A stretch of DNA of 64,000 nucleotides from CAVXXD01 sp963765625 (GTDB lineage: Bacteria; Actinomycetota; Geothermincolia; Geothermincolales; Geothermincolaceae), in assembly GCA_963765625.1 (NCBI GenBank), contig CAVXXD010000009.1, positions 186,001 through 250,000 of the forward strand, written 5' to 3'. Positions 16,819 through 26,261 of this stretch are shown here, piece by piece (within the stretch, counting starts at the first letter, position 1; each line of letters starts with the position of its first letter). A program made the position numbers and the translations under genes. The notes beneath the pieces were generated by a model. The model saw only the letters and a program-made list of their open reading frames with translations. It did no database searches and was not told the DNA's origin.

Positions 16819-19800
16819 ATGCATCGAATCAACACCTGCCTGACCAGGATGCTTATCGTCCTGGTCGTTCTGTTCCTGGGGCTGGGGCTCAGCGGCCTGC
16901 TGGCGCCGCCACAGCAGGTACAGGCCCAGCCTGACCTGGATCTGCCGGAAACGCCGGACACCGACGCGTGGACGGCAGCCAGCCCGGTGATCTGCATGGC
17001 CACCGACGGTAACGTCACCTACATCGGGGGAGATTTCGACCGGGTGGGGCCCAACACCGGCAGCGGCGTCATCTTCGACCTGCCCGACAGCACCCCCGAA
17101 TCCCCCTACCTTCGCATCAATAACACTATCTATGCCAGCACCGGTGACGGTGCGGGAGGGTGGTACATCGGTGGCTACTTCACCGGGGCGGGAGGCCAGG
17201 AGATTAACAGCCTGGCCCACATCCTGGCCGACGGCAGCCTGGACCCGGCCTGGAAACCGGAAGTTAACGGGAGCATCGAAACCATAGCCATGGGAGACGG
17301 CGTGGTCTACATATCCGGCGGCTTCAACACCGTCAACGGGCAGTACCGCAACCAGCTGGCGGCCCTGGACACCGCCACCGGCGCCGTCACGGACTGGGAC
17401 CCGGAGCCGGACAGCACAGTCACGGCTATAGTTCCGGCTGGTGACATCATTTATGTCGGCGGCTACTTCGGCACCATCGGCGGGGAGGTCCGCTACGGCC
17501 TGGCCGCCCTGGATGCCGCCACCGGCCTGGCTACCGCGTGGAACCCCAGCACCGGCGCCAGTATTTACACCATCGCCGTTGCCGGGAACATCGTCTACGT
17601 GGGTGGGAGTTTCAGTAGCGGCATGGGCGGGCAGTACCGCTACTGTCTGGCCGCCCTGGACGCCACCACCGGCCTGGCCACCAGCTGGGACCCCAACCCC
17701 AACTCCAACATCAACTATATTGTGACCAGCGGGAGCACGGTCTTCGTCGGCGGCTACTTCAGCTATGTCGGCGGGGAGAACCGCAGCTACCTGGCCGCCC
17801 TGGACGCCGCCACCGGCCTGGCCACCGGCTGGAACCCCGCCCCCAACTCCAACATCGAGAGCATGGCTTTATCCGGGAGCAACCTCTACGTGGGCGGCTA
17901 CTTCAGCTATATCGGCGGGGAGGACCGTCACTACCTGGCCGCCATCGACACCACCACCGGCCTGGCCACCGGCTGGGACCCCAACCCGGAAGACGTGGCT
18001 CTGACCATATCGGCGCAGGGCGGCAAGCTCTTTGTGGGCGGCTACTTCAACGTCGTGGGCGGGGTGGACAGGTACGGCCTGGCCGCCATCGACGCCTCCG
18101 GCAGGCCGACGGACTGGGACCCGGGATGCAACGGCTCGGTACAGGCCATGGAATACGCCAACGGCCTGCTCTACGTCGGCGGTGGATTCGACTCGATCGG
18201 CGGGGAGAACCGCGAGTGCCTGGCCGCCCTGGACCCGGCCACCGGAGCCGCCACCGGCTGGGACCCCGCCGCTGACGACTACGTCTACTCCCTGGCCGTG
18301 ACCGGCAACACCGTCTACGCCGGGGGGGACTTCACCTCCATCGGTGGTCAGGACCGCAGCTTCCTGGCCGCCATCGACGCTAGCACCGGCCTGGCCACGG
18401 GGTGGAACCCCTCCCCCAGCAATTACATCTACGACCTGACCGCGGCCAACGGCCTGATCTACGTGGGCGGGGAGTTCACCGGCATCGGAGGAGAAGACCG
18501 TGGCTACATCGCCGCCCTGGACCCCGCCACCGGCGTGGCCACCGGCTGGAACCCCAACGCCGACGACGTGGTCACGAAGGTGTTCGTAAACGAGGGCCTG
18601 GTCTATGCCGGGGGATTTTTCACCAGCATAGGCGGCGAGCCGAGAGGCTGCATCGCCGCCCTGGACCCGGCCACCGGAGCCGCTACCGGCTGGGACCCGG
18701 GAGCCGACTTCATGGTGAACGCTTTCGCCCAGCGCGGCGGCCTGACCTACACGGGCGGCGCCTTCTCTTACATTGGCGGCGCCCTGCGAGGTGGACTGGC
18801 CGCCGTTGACGCGACGGGCAGCTCCAACAGCTGGAACCCCAACCGGGAGCTGATCAATTCCCGCATGCCGAGCGCGGCCTACGCTGACGCCGCGGGATTA
18901 GACGAAGCGACACGGAGCAACAAGGAGAAAGCCATCCAGGAAAAGCTGGCCGAAGCAGCGGGTGATGCCGGGAATACCAGGAGCTACGAAGCAGTTTATT
19001 ATTACGGTTACATCTCCGACCTGCTCTTCCGCGGCAACTCCCTCTACGTGGCCGGATACGCGTACAGTATGGGCTACAGCTCGACGGGAGGCCTGGCCAT
19101 CTTCTCCGACCCCGCTCTCGACTGGTACATGGCGGAGGGCGCGACGGACGGCGGGATGGAGACCTGGATACTGGTGGAGAACCCCAACGACCACGACGTC
19201 AAGGTGGACCTGAGTTTCGATACCGAGAAGGGCCTGGTGATTCCGCCCGAACTGCAGGACCTCACCATCCCCGCCAACTCCCGCTCTTCTTTCAGTGCCG
19301 GGGCCTTCGTGACCAGCTATCACCTCTCCACCCACGTGGTGTCCCGCTTCGGCCAGGTGTTCTGCGAACGGGCCATGTACGGCAGCGGTAAGTCCTGGGG
19401 CAGCGCTTCGGACGGCGCCACCGCCACCAATTCAGCCTGGTACATGGCGGAGGGCGCGACGGACGGCGGGATGAATACCTGGGTAGTGGTCCAGAACCCC
19501 AACTCCTTCGCGGTCGACATCGACGTCGCCTTCCAGACCGGTTCGGGAGAATACCAGCCGAGTGAGCTGCAGAACTACACCATCGCTCCTCACCAGCGCG
19601 CCTCCCTCGACGTGGGGGCTTACGTCACCGGCTTCGACGTCTCCACCCGGGTGACCTCGGAGGGTGGTGGCGTGGTATGCGAACGCTCCACCTACGGGCC
19701 CAAGGGCGACGGAGAAGGCACCTGGGCGACCAGCTCCGGGGGGTCCCGGGGGCCGTCGACCTCCTGGTACCTGGCGGAGGGTGCCACGGATGAAGGCCGG

Positions 19801-20409
19801 GAGACCTGGGTGCTGGTGGAGAACCCCTATAGCGAGCCGGTGGACGTCGACGTCAAGTTCATGACCGGCCAGGGCGTGGTGCAGGGCCCGGTGGAGACCA
19901 TCCCCGGCAAAACCCGCCGTTCCTACAACGCCTGCGACTACGTCACCGCCTTCGACGTCGCCACGGTGATCTCGGCCGGCGGCGGAGGCGTGATCTGCGA
20001 GCGCGCGCTCTACGGCAACAGCAGGTCCTGGGCCACCACCTCGAACGGCGCGGGCATGGCCGCCACCATCTGGAACGTGGCGGAAGGGACGACGGAAGGC
20101 GGGATGGAGACCTGGATACTGGTGCTCAACCCCAGTGCGGCCGACACCAAGATCTTCTTCTCCTTCCAGACCGGTGAGGGCCTGGTGGAGCCTTCCGAGC
20201 TGCAGAACCTGACCCTCGCCGCCGGATCGCGTTTCACCTTGCGGGTCAAGGATTACGTCACCAGCTACGACGTCTCCACCCGGGTAGAAGCGGCCTCAGG
20301 CGTGGTGGTCGAGCGCGCCACCTACGGCCCGGTAGGCGGCGAAGAAGCCGCGGGCACGCTGGGCACGTGGGCCACCTCTTCGGAGGGCTTCCACTGCGAA
20401 GGTCAGTGA
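16819..20409 (+). CDS. Secreted delta-60 propeller protein with WYMAEG repeats
   Basis: 1196 residues, preceded by AAGGAGGGG. A signal peptide (MLIVLVVLFLGLGLSGLLA, cleavage near VQAQ) is followed by about twelve 50-residue repeats of the delta-60 type: YVGGYFxxxGGExRxxLAALDAATGLATxWxP, which should build beta-propellers. From residue 767 four roughly 105-residue repeats start WYMAEGATDGGM (767, 872), WYLAEGATDEG (982) and WNVAEGTTEGGM (1084) and end VCERAxYG. These are diverged relatives of the WYFAEG repeats in the two other secreted proteins. Probably a large extracellular or surface protein; a clear terminator follows. Confidence 0.88.
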   Translation: MHRINTCLTRMLIVLVVLFLGLGLSGLLAPPQQVQAQPDLDLPETPDTDAWTAASPVICMATDGNVTYIGGDFDRVGPNTGSGVIFDLPDSTPESPYLRINNTIYASTGDGAGGWYIGGYFTGAGGQEINSLAHILADGSLDPAWKPEVNGSIETIAMGDGVVYISGGFNTVNGQYRNQLAALDTATGAVTDWDPEPDSTVTAIVPAGDIIYVGGYFGTIGGEVRYGLAALDAATGLATAWNPSTGASIYTIAVAGNIVYVGGSFSSGMGGQYRYCLAALDATTGLATSWDPNPNSNINYIVTSGSTVFVGGYFSYVGGENRSYLAALDAATGLATGWNPAPNSNIESMALSGSNLYVGGYFSYIGGEDRHYLAAIDTTTGLATGWDPNPEDVALTISAQGGKLFVGGYFNVVGGVDRYGLAAIDASGRPTDWDPGCNGSVQAMEYANGLLYVGGGFDSIGGENRECLAALDPATGAATGWDPAADDYVYSLAVTGNTVYAGGDFTSIGGQDRSFLAAIDASTGLATGWNPSPSNYIYDLTAANGLIYVGGEFTGIGGEDRGYIAALDPATGVATGWNPNADDVVTKVFVNEGLVYAGGFFTSIGGEPRGCIAALDPATGAATGWDPGADFMVNAFAQRGGLTYTGGAFSYIGGALRGGLAAVDATGSSNSWNPNRELINSRMPSAAYADAAGLDEATRSNKEKAIQEKLAEAAGDAGNTRSYEAVYYYGYISDLLFRGNSLYVAGYAYSMGYSSTGGLAIFSDPALDWYMAEGATDGGMETWILVENPNDHDVKVDLSFDTEKGLVIPPELQDLTIPANSRSSFSAGAFVTSYHLSTHVVSRFGQVFCERAMYGSGKSWGSASDGATATNSAWYMAEGATDGGMNTWVVVQNPNSFAVDIDVAFQTGSGEYQPSELQNYTIAPHQRASLDVGAYVTGFDVSTRVTSEGGGVVCERSTYGPKGDGEGTWATSSGGSRGPSTSWYLAEGATDEGRETWVLVENPYSEPVDVDVKFMTGQGVVQGPVETIPGKTRRSYNACDYVTAFDVATVISAGGGGVICERALYGNSRSWATTSNGAGMAATIWNVAEGTTEGGMETWILVLNPSAADTKIFFSFQTGEGLVEPSELQNLTLAAGSRFTLRVKDYVTSYDVSTRVEAASGVVVERATYGPVGGEEAAGTLGTWATSSEGFHCEGQ

Positions 20410-20434
20410 GCCATCGCGTAAGATAAGCAGAGCG

Positions 20435-20467
20435 AAGCCCCCTTCCACGGGAGGGGGCTTTTCTTTT
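20435..20467 (+). terminator. Rho-independent terminator
   Basis: A perfect 9-bp stem AAGCCCCCT (20435-20443) / AGGGGGCTT (20452-20460) with an 8-base loop is followed by TTTTCTTTT. It lies 25 bases after the stop of the propeller gene and before the gene at 20533. Confidence 0.85.
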
Positions 20468-20532
20468 AGAGGCCCGGTCCGTTACGCTTGTCTTAATCGA
20501 TAAGAATCGTCGGCATGCGGGGGTGAATAGAG

Positions 20533-21291
20533 ATGAGCCTTGTGATCACGACCTACGTTCCGGAGGGGATGGTGCTCGCCTCCGACAGCAGACAGTTCAT
20601 CACCATCAACAAGGACGCCCAGGGCGATGAACCACCCGTGAAGATCGAGACGGTCAACTCCGACAACGTCTACAAAACCTTTCTTTTAGAAAAGAAGGGT
20701 GGGGGCAAGTCCGCCTCCGACGTGGGAATCTCCACCTTCGGGGCGGATCTGTTGGGAAACATCCCCACGGCGGGGCACATCAAGAGCTTCTCCGAAGAGG
20801 CGCTCTCGCCCGGCGATAACGTCGACACCATCGCCCACAAGCTGGTGGAGTTTTTCGACGCGCGATTCCCCGGGGCGGACACCGGCTTCCACGTGGCCGG
20901 CTACCTTAAAGAAGGCAAGACGAGCGTCCCCTACGTGCTCTACTGCGACGTCAAGAACAAGAAGGTGGAGAGGCGCAACCTCGGCCCCGACGGCAAAGTA
21001 CAGTACGGCTCCACCTGGTCCGGGCAGATCGACGTGATCAGCGGCATCATCCAGCCCTCGCTGGTGCGGGACCGGGAAGGCAGCCAGATAGAGGTCAAAA
21101 AGCCACCGATACTGTGGGGCGCCATGGCCCTGCAGGACGCCATCGACTTCACCATCTACGCCATCCGCACCACCATCGACACTATCCGGTTCCAGGCGCG
21201 GCCCAAAAGCGTCGGAGGGGCCATCGACGTGCTGGTGATCACGCCGGAAGAAGCGCGGTGGATCCAGAAGAAGCACTTCTACGGCGAGTGA
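20533..21291 (+). CDS. Ntn-hydrolase/proteasome-beta-like protein
   Basis: 252 residues. The opening SLVITTYVPEGMVLASDSR matches the first two strands of Ntn-hydrolase folds, where a catalytic Thr, Ser or Cys follows the initiator Met; here residue 2 is Ser. FGADLLGNIP and GFHVAGYLKEG also suit the fold. Length and domain order fit a stand-alone Ntn-like protein rather than a 20S proteasome subunit, and there is no partner alpha subunit. A GGGGGTGA ribosome site precedes the ATG. Peptidase or amidase activity is inference. Confidence 0.6.
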   Translation: MSLVITTYVPEGMVLASDSRQFITINKDAQGDEPPVKIETVNSDNVYKTFLLEKKGGGKSASDVGISTFGADLLGNIPTAGHIKSFSEEALSPGDNVDTIAHKLVEFFDARFPGADTGFHVAGYLKEGKTSVPYVLYCDVKNKKVERRNLGPDGKVQYGSTWSGQIDVISGIIQPSLVRDREGSQIEVKKPPILWGAMALQDAIDFTIYAIRTTIDTIRFQARPKSVGGAIDVLVITPEEARWIQKKHFYGE

Positions 21292-21424
21292 GGCGCGGTG
21301 TGACCTGACGTTACACTAGCGGTACTCCTCGCCCACCCCTTCAGGTGAGTACTTGGGCTTGGAGCCGGCCTCACTGAAGGTTTCCATGCATGCCTCTCTA
21401 TCGTATCTATCGTCTCTGTCGTCC

Positions 21425-23131
21425 CTATCGCTTCGCGGGCGGCTTCCAGTCACGGTGGTGAAGCACGTAGAGCACATGCCTGGCGCGGGACACCGCCACG
21501 TACTGGTCCTCCGCATGGTGGATGGGGAACTTGCCGTCCATGTCACAGAATATCACCACGTCCGCCTCCAGCCCCTTGAAGCTCTTGACGGTGGAGAAGG
21601 AGAGGCCCCGGGACGGCGCGCCCGGGTCGTACGGCAGAAGCGCGCAGCCGGCCAGCGACTCCACCCCGGCCAGGCAGCTCTTCTCCCGCGTGTGGGGCGA
21701 GAGCATGACGATCTGCCCCGGGAAGATGCCTTTCTTCAGAAGGGCATCGATAATCTTCTCGATCATCCCGGCCTGCTCTTCCGGGTCGCCGTACCGCTGG
21801 TAATGGACCGGCTCCCCGGGCGGGTTCTTCTCGGCCGTGTAGAGTTCCTCGTCCACCTCGCCGATGCGCGCCGCCGCTTCGCAGATGCTGCGGGTGTTGC
21901 GGCAGTTCTCGTAGAGCGTCAACGGCTCCGCCGCGACGGGAAAGCGCATCTCTCCATGGTAGAGGTTCTGCAGTTCGTCGAAGAAGATGTAGAAGAAGCT
22001 ATCCTCCGGGTCACGCAGCAGCTTCTCGATGCCGGGGAACCAGTCCTGGTGGAAATCCTGGCCCTCGTCCAGGATGACCGCGTCGAAGCGGACCGGCACC
22101 CGGTCCAGGGCTTGCTCCAGCAGTTCCGGCACTTCCCGGTTCCAGAAAGCGCTCACGGCCTCGCCTCCCAGGGAAGACGGGACCACGAAGGGCAGGCCGG
22201 CTTCCTCGATGATTCTCTTGGCGAAATTGTGGTAATTGTCCACGGTTATAAGGTCCGGCCACTCGAGATTGCACCCTTCCAGGTAGCGGGCCAGCGGTGA
22301 GTTGAAGCAGAGCAAGAGGACGTGCGCGCCGTCCGCGGCCAGGCGCCGCGCCTTTTCCATGGCCACCTGGGTTTTGCCGGTTCCGGCATACCCCTGGATC
22401 AAGGCACGTCTCTGCTTTTTCATCATCCGCAGGTGCTCGCACTGCTCCGCCGTGAGCCGGTGGATCAGGGCTTCTTCTTCCTCCAGGCGGGACGATATGG
22501 AGAGGGTGCAGTTGAACTCGGGCAGCAGAAAGCGGTTGCACAGGTCGTTGTATTCGGCGGGAGTCATGGGGCGGCTGGAGGACTCCCTCTGCCAGAGGCG
22601 CATAATCTCCGGCACCCTGTCACCTATCTCGCCAAGATCCGAGCGGTCGAGTACCAGCTTGCGATCGATGCCCGGCGGGTAATTGCCGCCGCTGACCTCG
22701 GTGTCGGGAAAGGAGACGGCGTAACCGTGGCTGAACGGGAACTTCCCGGACGCGCCCCCGGCGCCTTTGAATATCTCGCGCTTCTCGATCTCCCTGACCA
22801 GGCGATGCATGGCCTGAGACGCCTGGCGGAAAGGGTCCTTGATGTCGTACTCGACTCCGGCGTGGGACTCGGAGACCCACTGGCCTTTCTTCTTTATGTA
22901 ACGGATCCGCGCCCCGCCTTTGGCTTCCAGGGCCAGCATGCCCAGTTCGCGGTGGACCAGCAGGAAATCGATCTCGCTCTCGAAGATGCCCCTTCCTTCT
23001 TCGACCGAAAGGACGTCGAGGGAATGGAAGACGTGGTAGTCGTCGGGCAAGCCGTCCTTGAGGTAGACGTAGAGCCTGGCCTCCCCCAGTCCGCCTCCCG
23101 ACACCGGCAGGTCCGGTATCATCTTCGCCAT
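21425..23131 (-). CDS. NERD-domain SF1 (UvrD-like) helicase
   Basis: About 568 residues from the ATG at 23131 (GGGGGTGAG 6 bases upstream; a TTG 21 bases earlier is less likely). Residues 10-130 form a NERD nuclease-related domain (ESEIDFLLVHRELGMLALEAKGG). The helicase core follows: Walker A IQGYAGTGKTQVAMEKA, Walker B VILDEGQDFHQDWF, motif III FDELQNLY, and C-terminal VKSFKGLEADVVIF with YVAVSRARHVLYV (motifs V and VI). Such proteins act in DNA repair or in defence against foreign DNA; no partner defence gene is adjacent. The gene is transcribed away from the kinase at 23357. Confidence 0.87.
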   Translation of the reverse strand: MAKMIPDLPVSGGGLGEARLYVYLKDGLPDDYHVFHSLDVLSVEEGRGIFESEIDFLLVHRELGMLALEAKGGARIRYIKKKGQWVSESHAGVEYDIKDPFRQASQAMHRLVREIEKREIFKGAGGASGKFPFSHGYAVSFPDTEVSGGNYPPGIDRKLVLDRSDLGEIGDRVPEIMRLWQRESSSRPMTPAEYNDLCNRFLLPEFNCTLSISSRLEEEEALIHRLTAEQCEHLRMMKKQRRALIQGYAGTGKTQVAMEKARRLAADGAHVLLLCFNSPLARYLEGCNLEWPDLITVDNYHNFAKRIIEEAGLPFVVPSSLGGEAVSAFWNREVPELLEQALDRVPVRFDAVILDEGQDFHQDWFPGIEKLLRDPEDSFFYIFFDELQNLYHGEMRFPVAAEPLTLYENCRNTRSICEAAARIGEVDEELYTAEKNPPGEPVHYQRYGDPEEQAGMIEKIIDALLKKGIFPGQIVMLSPHTREKSCLAGVESLAGCALLPYDPGAPSRGLSFSTVKSFKGLEADVVIFCDMDGKFPIHHAEDQYVAVSRARHVLYVLHHRDWKPPAKR

Positions 23132-23356
23132 ATCACTCACCCCCGTGTTCAATTATAAAGAAGCGAAAGACATGGACGTCCGGTTATAACGAGGCAAGCG
23201 ACAACCGCAGGGGTTGCGCATGTGTTTTATCAGGATTCTATCACGAAGGAAGGTTGCAGCAAGGTTACCCGCCACGCACACGGGATAAGATAGAAACAGC
23301 GAGGCCGGTTCCCCCGCCCTGCCGATTAAGTAATATAATTACAGGGGAAGGTTGGC

Positions 23357-24901
23357 ATGCACCGGCTGGATGGGTGGTTCACTCACATGATCAACGGCAG
23401 TGGGCAAGGCCAGATAAAGAAGCGAATCCTCGAACTGGAGCAGGAGCTCTCCGAACGGGTCCACCTGAAAGACGTCCTGTTGCAGAGCAAGGATCTCTTC
23501 CTCACGCTGCTGGCGATGCTGCCGGCCACCCTCTGCCTGCAGGCACCCGACTACACCATCACCTTCGCCAACCAGCTTTTCAAGGAGAACTTCGGTGACC
23601 CGCAGGACCGGCCCTGTTACGAGATGCTGCACGGCCGGAGCGCCCCTTGCGAGGAATGCCTGCCGTTGGAGGTGATGAAGACGGGCAACCCGGCCACGCG
23701 GGAATGGCCCGGCCCGAACGGCCGGCACTACCTGGTCTACTACTATCCCTACGAGGATGCACAAGGCGAGCGGCTGGTGTTGGAGATGGGCTTCGACGTC
23801 AGCGACCTGCGGCACACCAAAGCCTCGCTGGAGGAGAGCGAGGAGAGGTTCAGGGTGATCACCGATCAGTCGATGCTGGGGATAGCCATCATGCAGAACG
23901 GCTCGCTGGTATATGTAAACCAGGCCATCGCCGACATGTGCGGTTACCCCGTCGAGGAACTCCTCTCCTGGAAGCCCGAGCAATACCTGAAGATGTTCCA
24001 TCCCGACGACCTGTCCCGGGTGATGGAACAGGCCCGCAAAAAACAGGCCGGGGATAAAAAGGTGGTCGTAAAATATGAGTGGAGGATGGTCACCGCCACG
24101 CAAGAGGTAACGTGGATCGAGTCTTTCTCCAAGACGGTCAGCCTGCAAGGGGGCCCAGCGGACATGGTCATCCTGGCCGACGTCACCGAGCGGCGCAGGC
24201 TGGAAGAAGAGCGCGCCACCCGCGAAGCAAACATGAAGGACTTCCTGGACATCGCCTCGCACGAACTGCGCCATCCCATCACCATCCTGAAGGGCTATAC
24301 CTCCATGCTGATGGAGGGCGGCGATCAACTCGACGAAGCGGAGCGCCGGGAGATCTACGGCATCCTCGAGCACGGCTCCAACCGCTTGAGCGGCCTGGTC
24401 AACGGCCTGCTGGACATATCCCGCATCGACCGTGGGAGGTTCAACATCAACCGGGAGGTCCTGCGGCTGCCGCCGCTGATCAATGATGCCCTCAAGGCTA
24501 TGCACGCCAGCGGCTTCGATAACCCCTTAAACCTGCACGTTACCGGGGACGCGCGGGAATGCATCGCGGACGGGGAAAAGCTGAGAGAGCTGCTGGTGAT
24601 ACTGCTGGAGAACGCCATCAAGTATTCGGACGTCGACTCCCCCGTCGACGTGGAGGTAGTCGCCCTGGGCGGCGATATCACCGTCAGCGTGCTGGACCGC
24701 GGCATCGGCATTCCCGAGGACGCCCGCGAGCATGTCTTCGAGCGCTTCTTCCAGGTGGAGGAGGCCGCTCACCACTCCACGCCGGGCATGGGCATGGGCC
24801 TCTACATCGCTTACCACATCGTCAGCGCGCATGGCGGCAGGATCTGGTGCGAACAACGCGCCGGGGGAGGCACGATAATGAGCTTCACTCTCCCCCAGTA
24901 G
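23357..24901 (+). CDS. PAS-domain sensor histidine kinase (soluble)
   Basis: 514 residues without membrane spans. A short N-terminal coiled coil is followed by a first PAS-like domain containing CYEMLHGRSAPCEECLP (a cysteine-rich stretch, possibly metal or heme binding), a second PAS domain (about 165-295, MLGIAIMQNGSLVYVNQA), a HisKA domain with phospho-acceptor H in IASHELRHPITILKGY, and an HATPase domain with N-box LLENAIKYSD and G-boxes DRGIGIPED and GMGMGLYIA. No response regulator is adjacent, so the partner is elsewhere. Probably senses a cytosolic redox or ligand signal. Confidence 0.9.
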   Translation: MHRLDGWFTHMINGSGQGQIKKRILELEQELSERVHLKDVLLQSKDLFLTLLAMLPATLCLQAPDYTITFANQLFKENFGDPQDRPCYEMLHGRSAPCEECLPLEVMKTGNPATREWPGPNGRHYLVYYYPYEDAQGERLVLEMGFDVSDLRHTKASLEESEERFRVITDQSMLGIAIMQNGSLVYVNQAIADMCGYPVEELLSWKPEQYLKMFHPDDLSRVMEQARKKQAGDKKVVVKYEWRMVTATQEVTWIESFSKTVSLQGGPADMVILADVTERRRLEEERATREANMKDFLDIASHELRHPITILKGYTSMLMEGGDQLDEAERREIYGILEHGSNRLSGLVNGLLDISRIDRGRFNINREVLRLPPLINDALKAMHASGFDNPLNLHVTGDARECIADGEKLRELLVILLENAIKYSDVDSPVDVEVVALGGDITVSVLDRGIGIPEDAREHVFERFFQVEEAAHHSTPGMGMGLYIAYHIVSAHGGRIWCEQRAGGGTIMSFTLPQ

Positions 24902-25008
24902 CGGGCAGCCGCGGCCTGGCAAAGCGGCATCAGCAGGGGCGGCGTTGATTATCCCCTTGATTCCCTCTACCCTAGAGATAGGGTTACTGATCATTCAGGA
25001 GGCTAAAC

Positions 25009-26142
25009 ATGATCGACAGGATCCCGGTCTGCGAGGAGTGCGGTATCCCCATGTTCGTCAGCGGCGAACTCGATTGGCGGGACAACGGGGTGATCGGCTC
25101 GAAGAGCTCCCCTCGCAATCGCTGGGTATTCTACGAATCGGGAGTAATCGACCCCCTCTTCCGCGGCATCGAGCAGCTCATCTGTATGCCCATCGAGCAC
25201 ATCATCGTCGAGAGCCGCCGCCGCGAAGCGCGGCGCTATCTCGAGAGAGTGTTTCCCCTGGAGGTGCGGAATAAACTCAACGACCGGCTGGACGCGGAAG
25301 GCAGGCCCCTGCCCCTGACGCTCGAGGAAAAGGAGACCAGGTACACGTTGGGCAGGAGCGTCTATGACGGAATGCACGACGTGGGCAGGATATACGGCTA
25401 CGGCAGCATGACTACCGGGCGCCTCTGGGAAGCCGGCGACGACAGGCCCTGGCGCTCGACCATAGTGAGCCGGCCCTACTCCCTTCCCTTCGTGCTGGCC
25501 GAGATCCTGGCCGGCAACGAGACCTTCGAGGGCCGCGACCTCCGGGCGGAATGCATAGAGATCGCGGAAGACGTATACCAGATAGACGCGGTTGAAGGCG
25601 GGCATCTCCTGGAGCTTTCCGAAAAGCTTAAAAGAAGAAGCTACGACTTCAAACCGGGTCATCTCAGCTACGAATGCTGCCCGGGGTGCGGCGTCCCCTC
25701 AGAGATCACCCCTTACCAGTGGGACCTGGACGAAGGTACCATCTACGACCCGGGCACCGGCCGGCGCATGGCCATCTTCGGCCCCTCTTCCCTGGACTCG
25801 GTGTTCGAGGACCTGGCGGGAGAGCTGGGCGAGGCCGTGCCGGAGGCCATCATCGAGGCCCAGCGCCTTCACATCAAGGAGGCCTGGAGCACCGACGAAT
25901 GGAAGCGGGAAGGCGCCGACTTCCAGCACCTGCTCGCCTTCCGCGGCTTAGGCAACATCACCGATTTCGGCGGCGACCGCGGCCACCTCAAGCTGGGGAT
26001 CAACAACTCGTGCCTGCCCCTGCTGATGATAGGCATGGTGCAGGCCCTGGTCGAGCTGGCTTATCACAAGGAGAGCTCGAGTGTGGAGCATGAGCTGCGG
26101 GACGATGGCGACCTGGTCATCACCGTGACGCTGCCGAAATAG
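25009..26142 (+). CDS. Hypothetical zinc-ribbon protein
   Basis: 377 residues with TTCAGGAGG just upstream of the ATG. Two short cysteine pairs are visible: CEECGIPMF at the N-terminus and YECCPGCGVPSE in the middle, both zinc-knuckle like. No signal peptide or membrane helix. The C-terminal half, with FQHLLAFRGLGNI, FGGDRGHLKLGINNSCLP and ALVELAYHKESSSVEHEL, looks like a small ligand-binding domain of the V4R/hydrocarbon-binding type, but I cannot confirm it. It follows the kinase by 107 bases in the same direction. Confidence 0.6.
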   Translation: MIDRIPVCEECGIPMFVSGELDWRDNGVIGSKSSPRNRWVFYESGVIDPLFRGIEQLICMPIEHIIVESRRREARRYLERVFPLEVRNKLNDRLDAEGRPLPLTLEEKETRYTLGRSVYDGMHDVGRIYGYGSMTTGRLWEAGDDRPWRSTIVSRPYSLPFVLAEILAGNETFEGRDLRAECIEIAEDVYQIDAVEGGHLLELSEKLKRRSYDFKPGHLSYECCPGCGVPSEITPYQWDLDEGTIYDPGTGRRMAIFGPSSLDSVFEDLAGELGEAVPEAIIEAQRLHIKEAWSTDEWKREGADFQHLLAFRGLGNITDFGGDRGHLKLGINNSCLPLLMIGMVQALVELAYHKESSSVEHELRDDGDLVITVTLPK

Positions 26143-26261
26143 TCCATTTAGAAATTCACAGGCATCGCCCCTCCAACGGGTAACGTTGGTGGCTGAAGTG
26201 CCGGCCCTTGCCGATTCCGGATATAATAGATGCAATGAACCTGGACCTTGGAGGAAACGAC

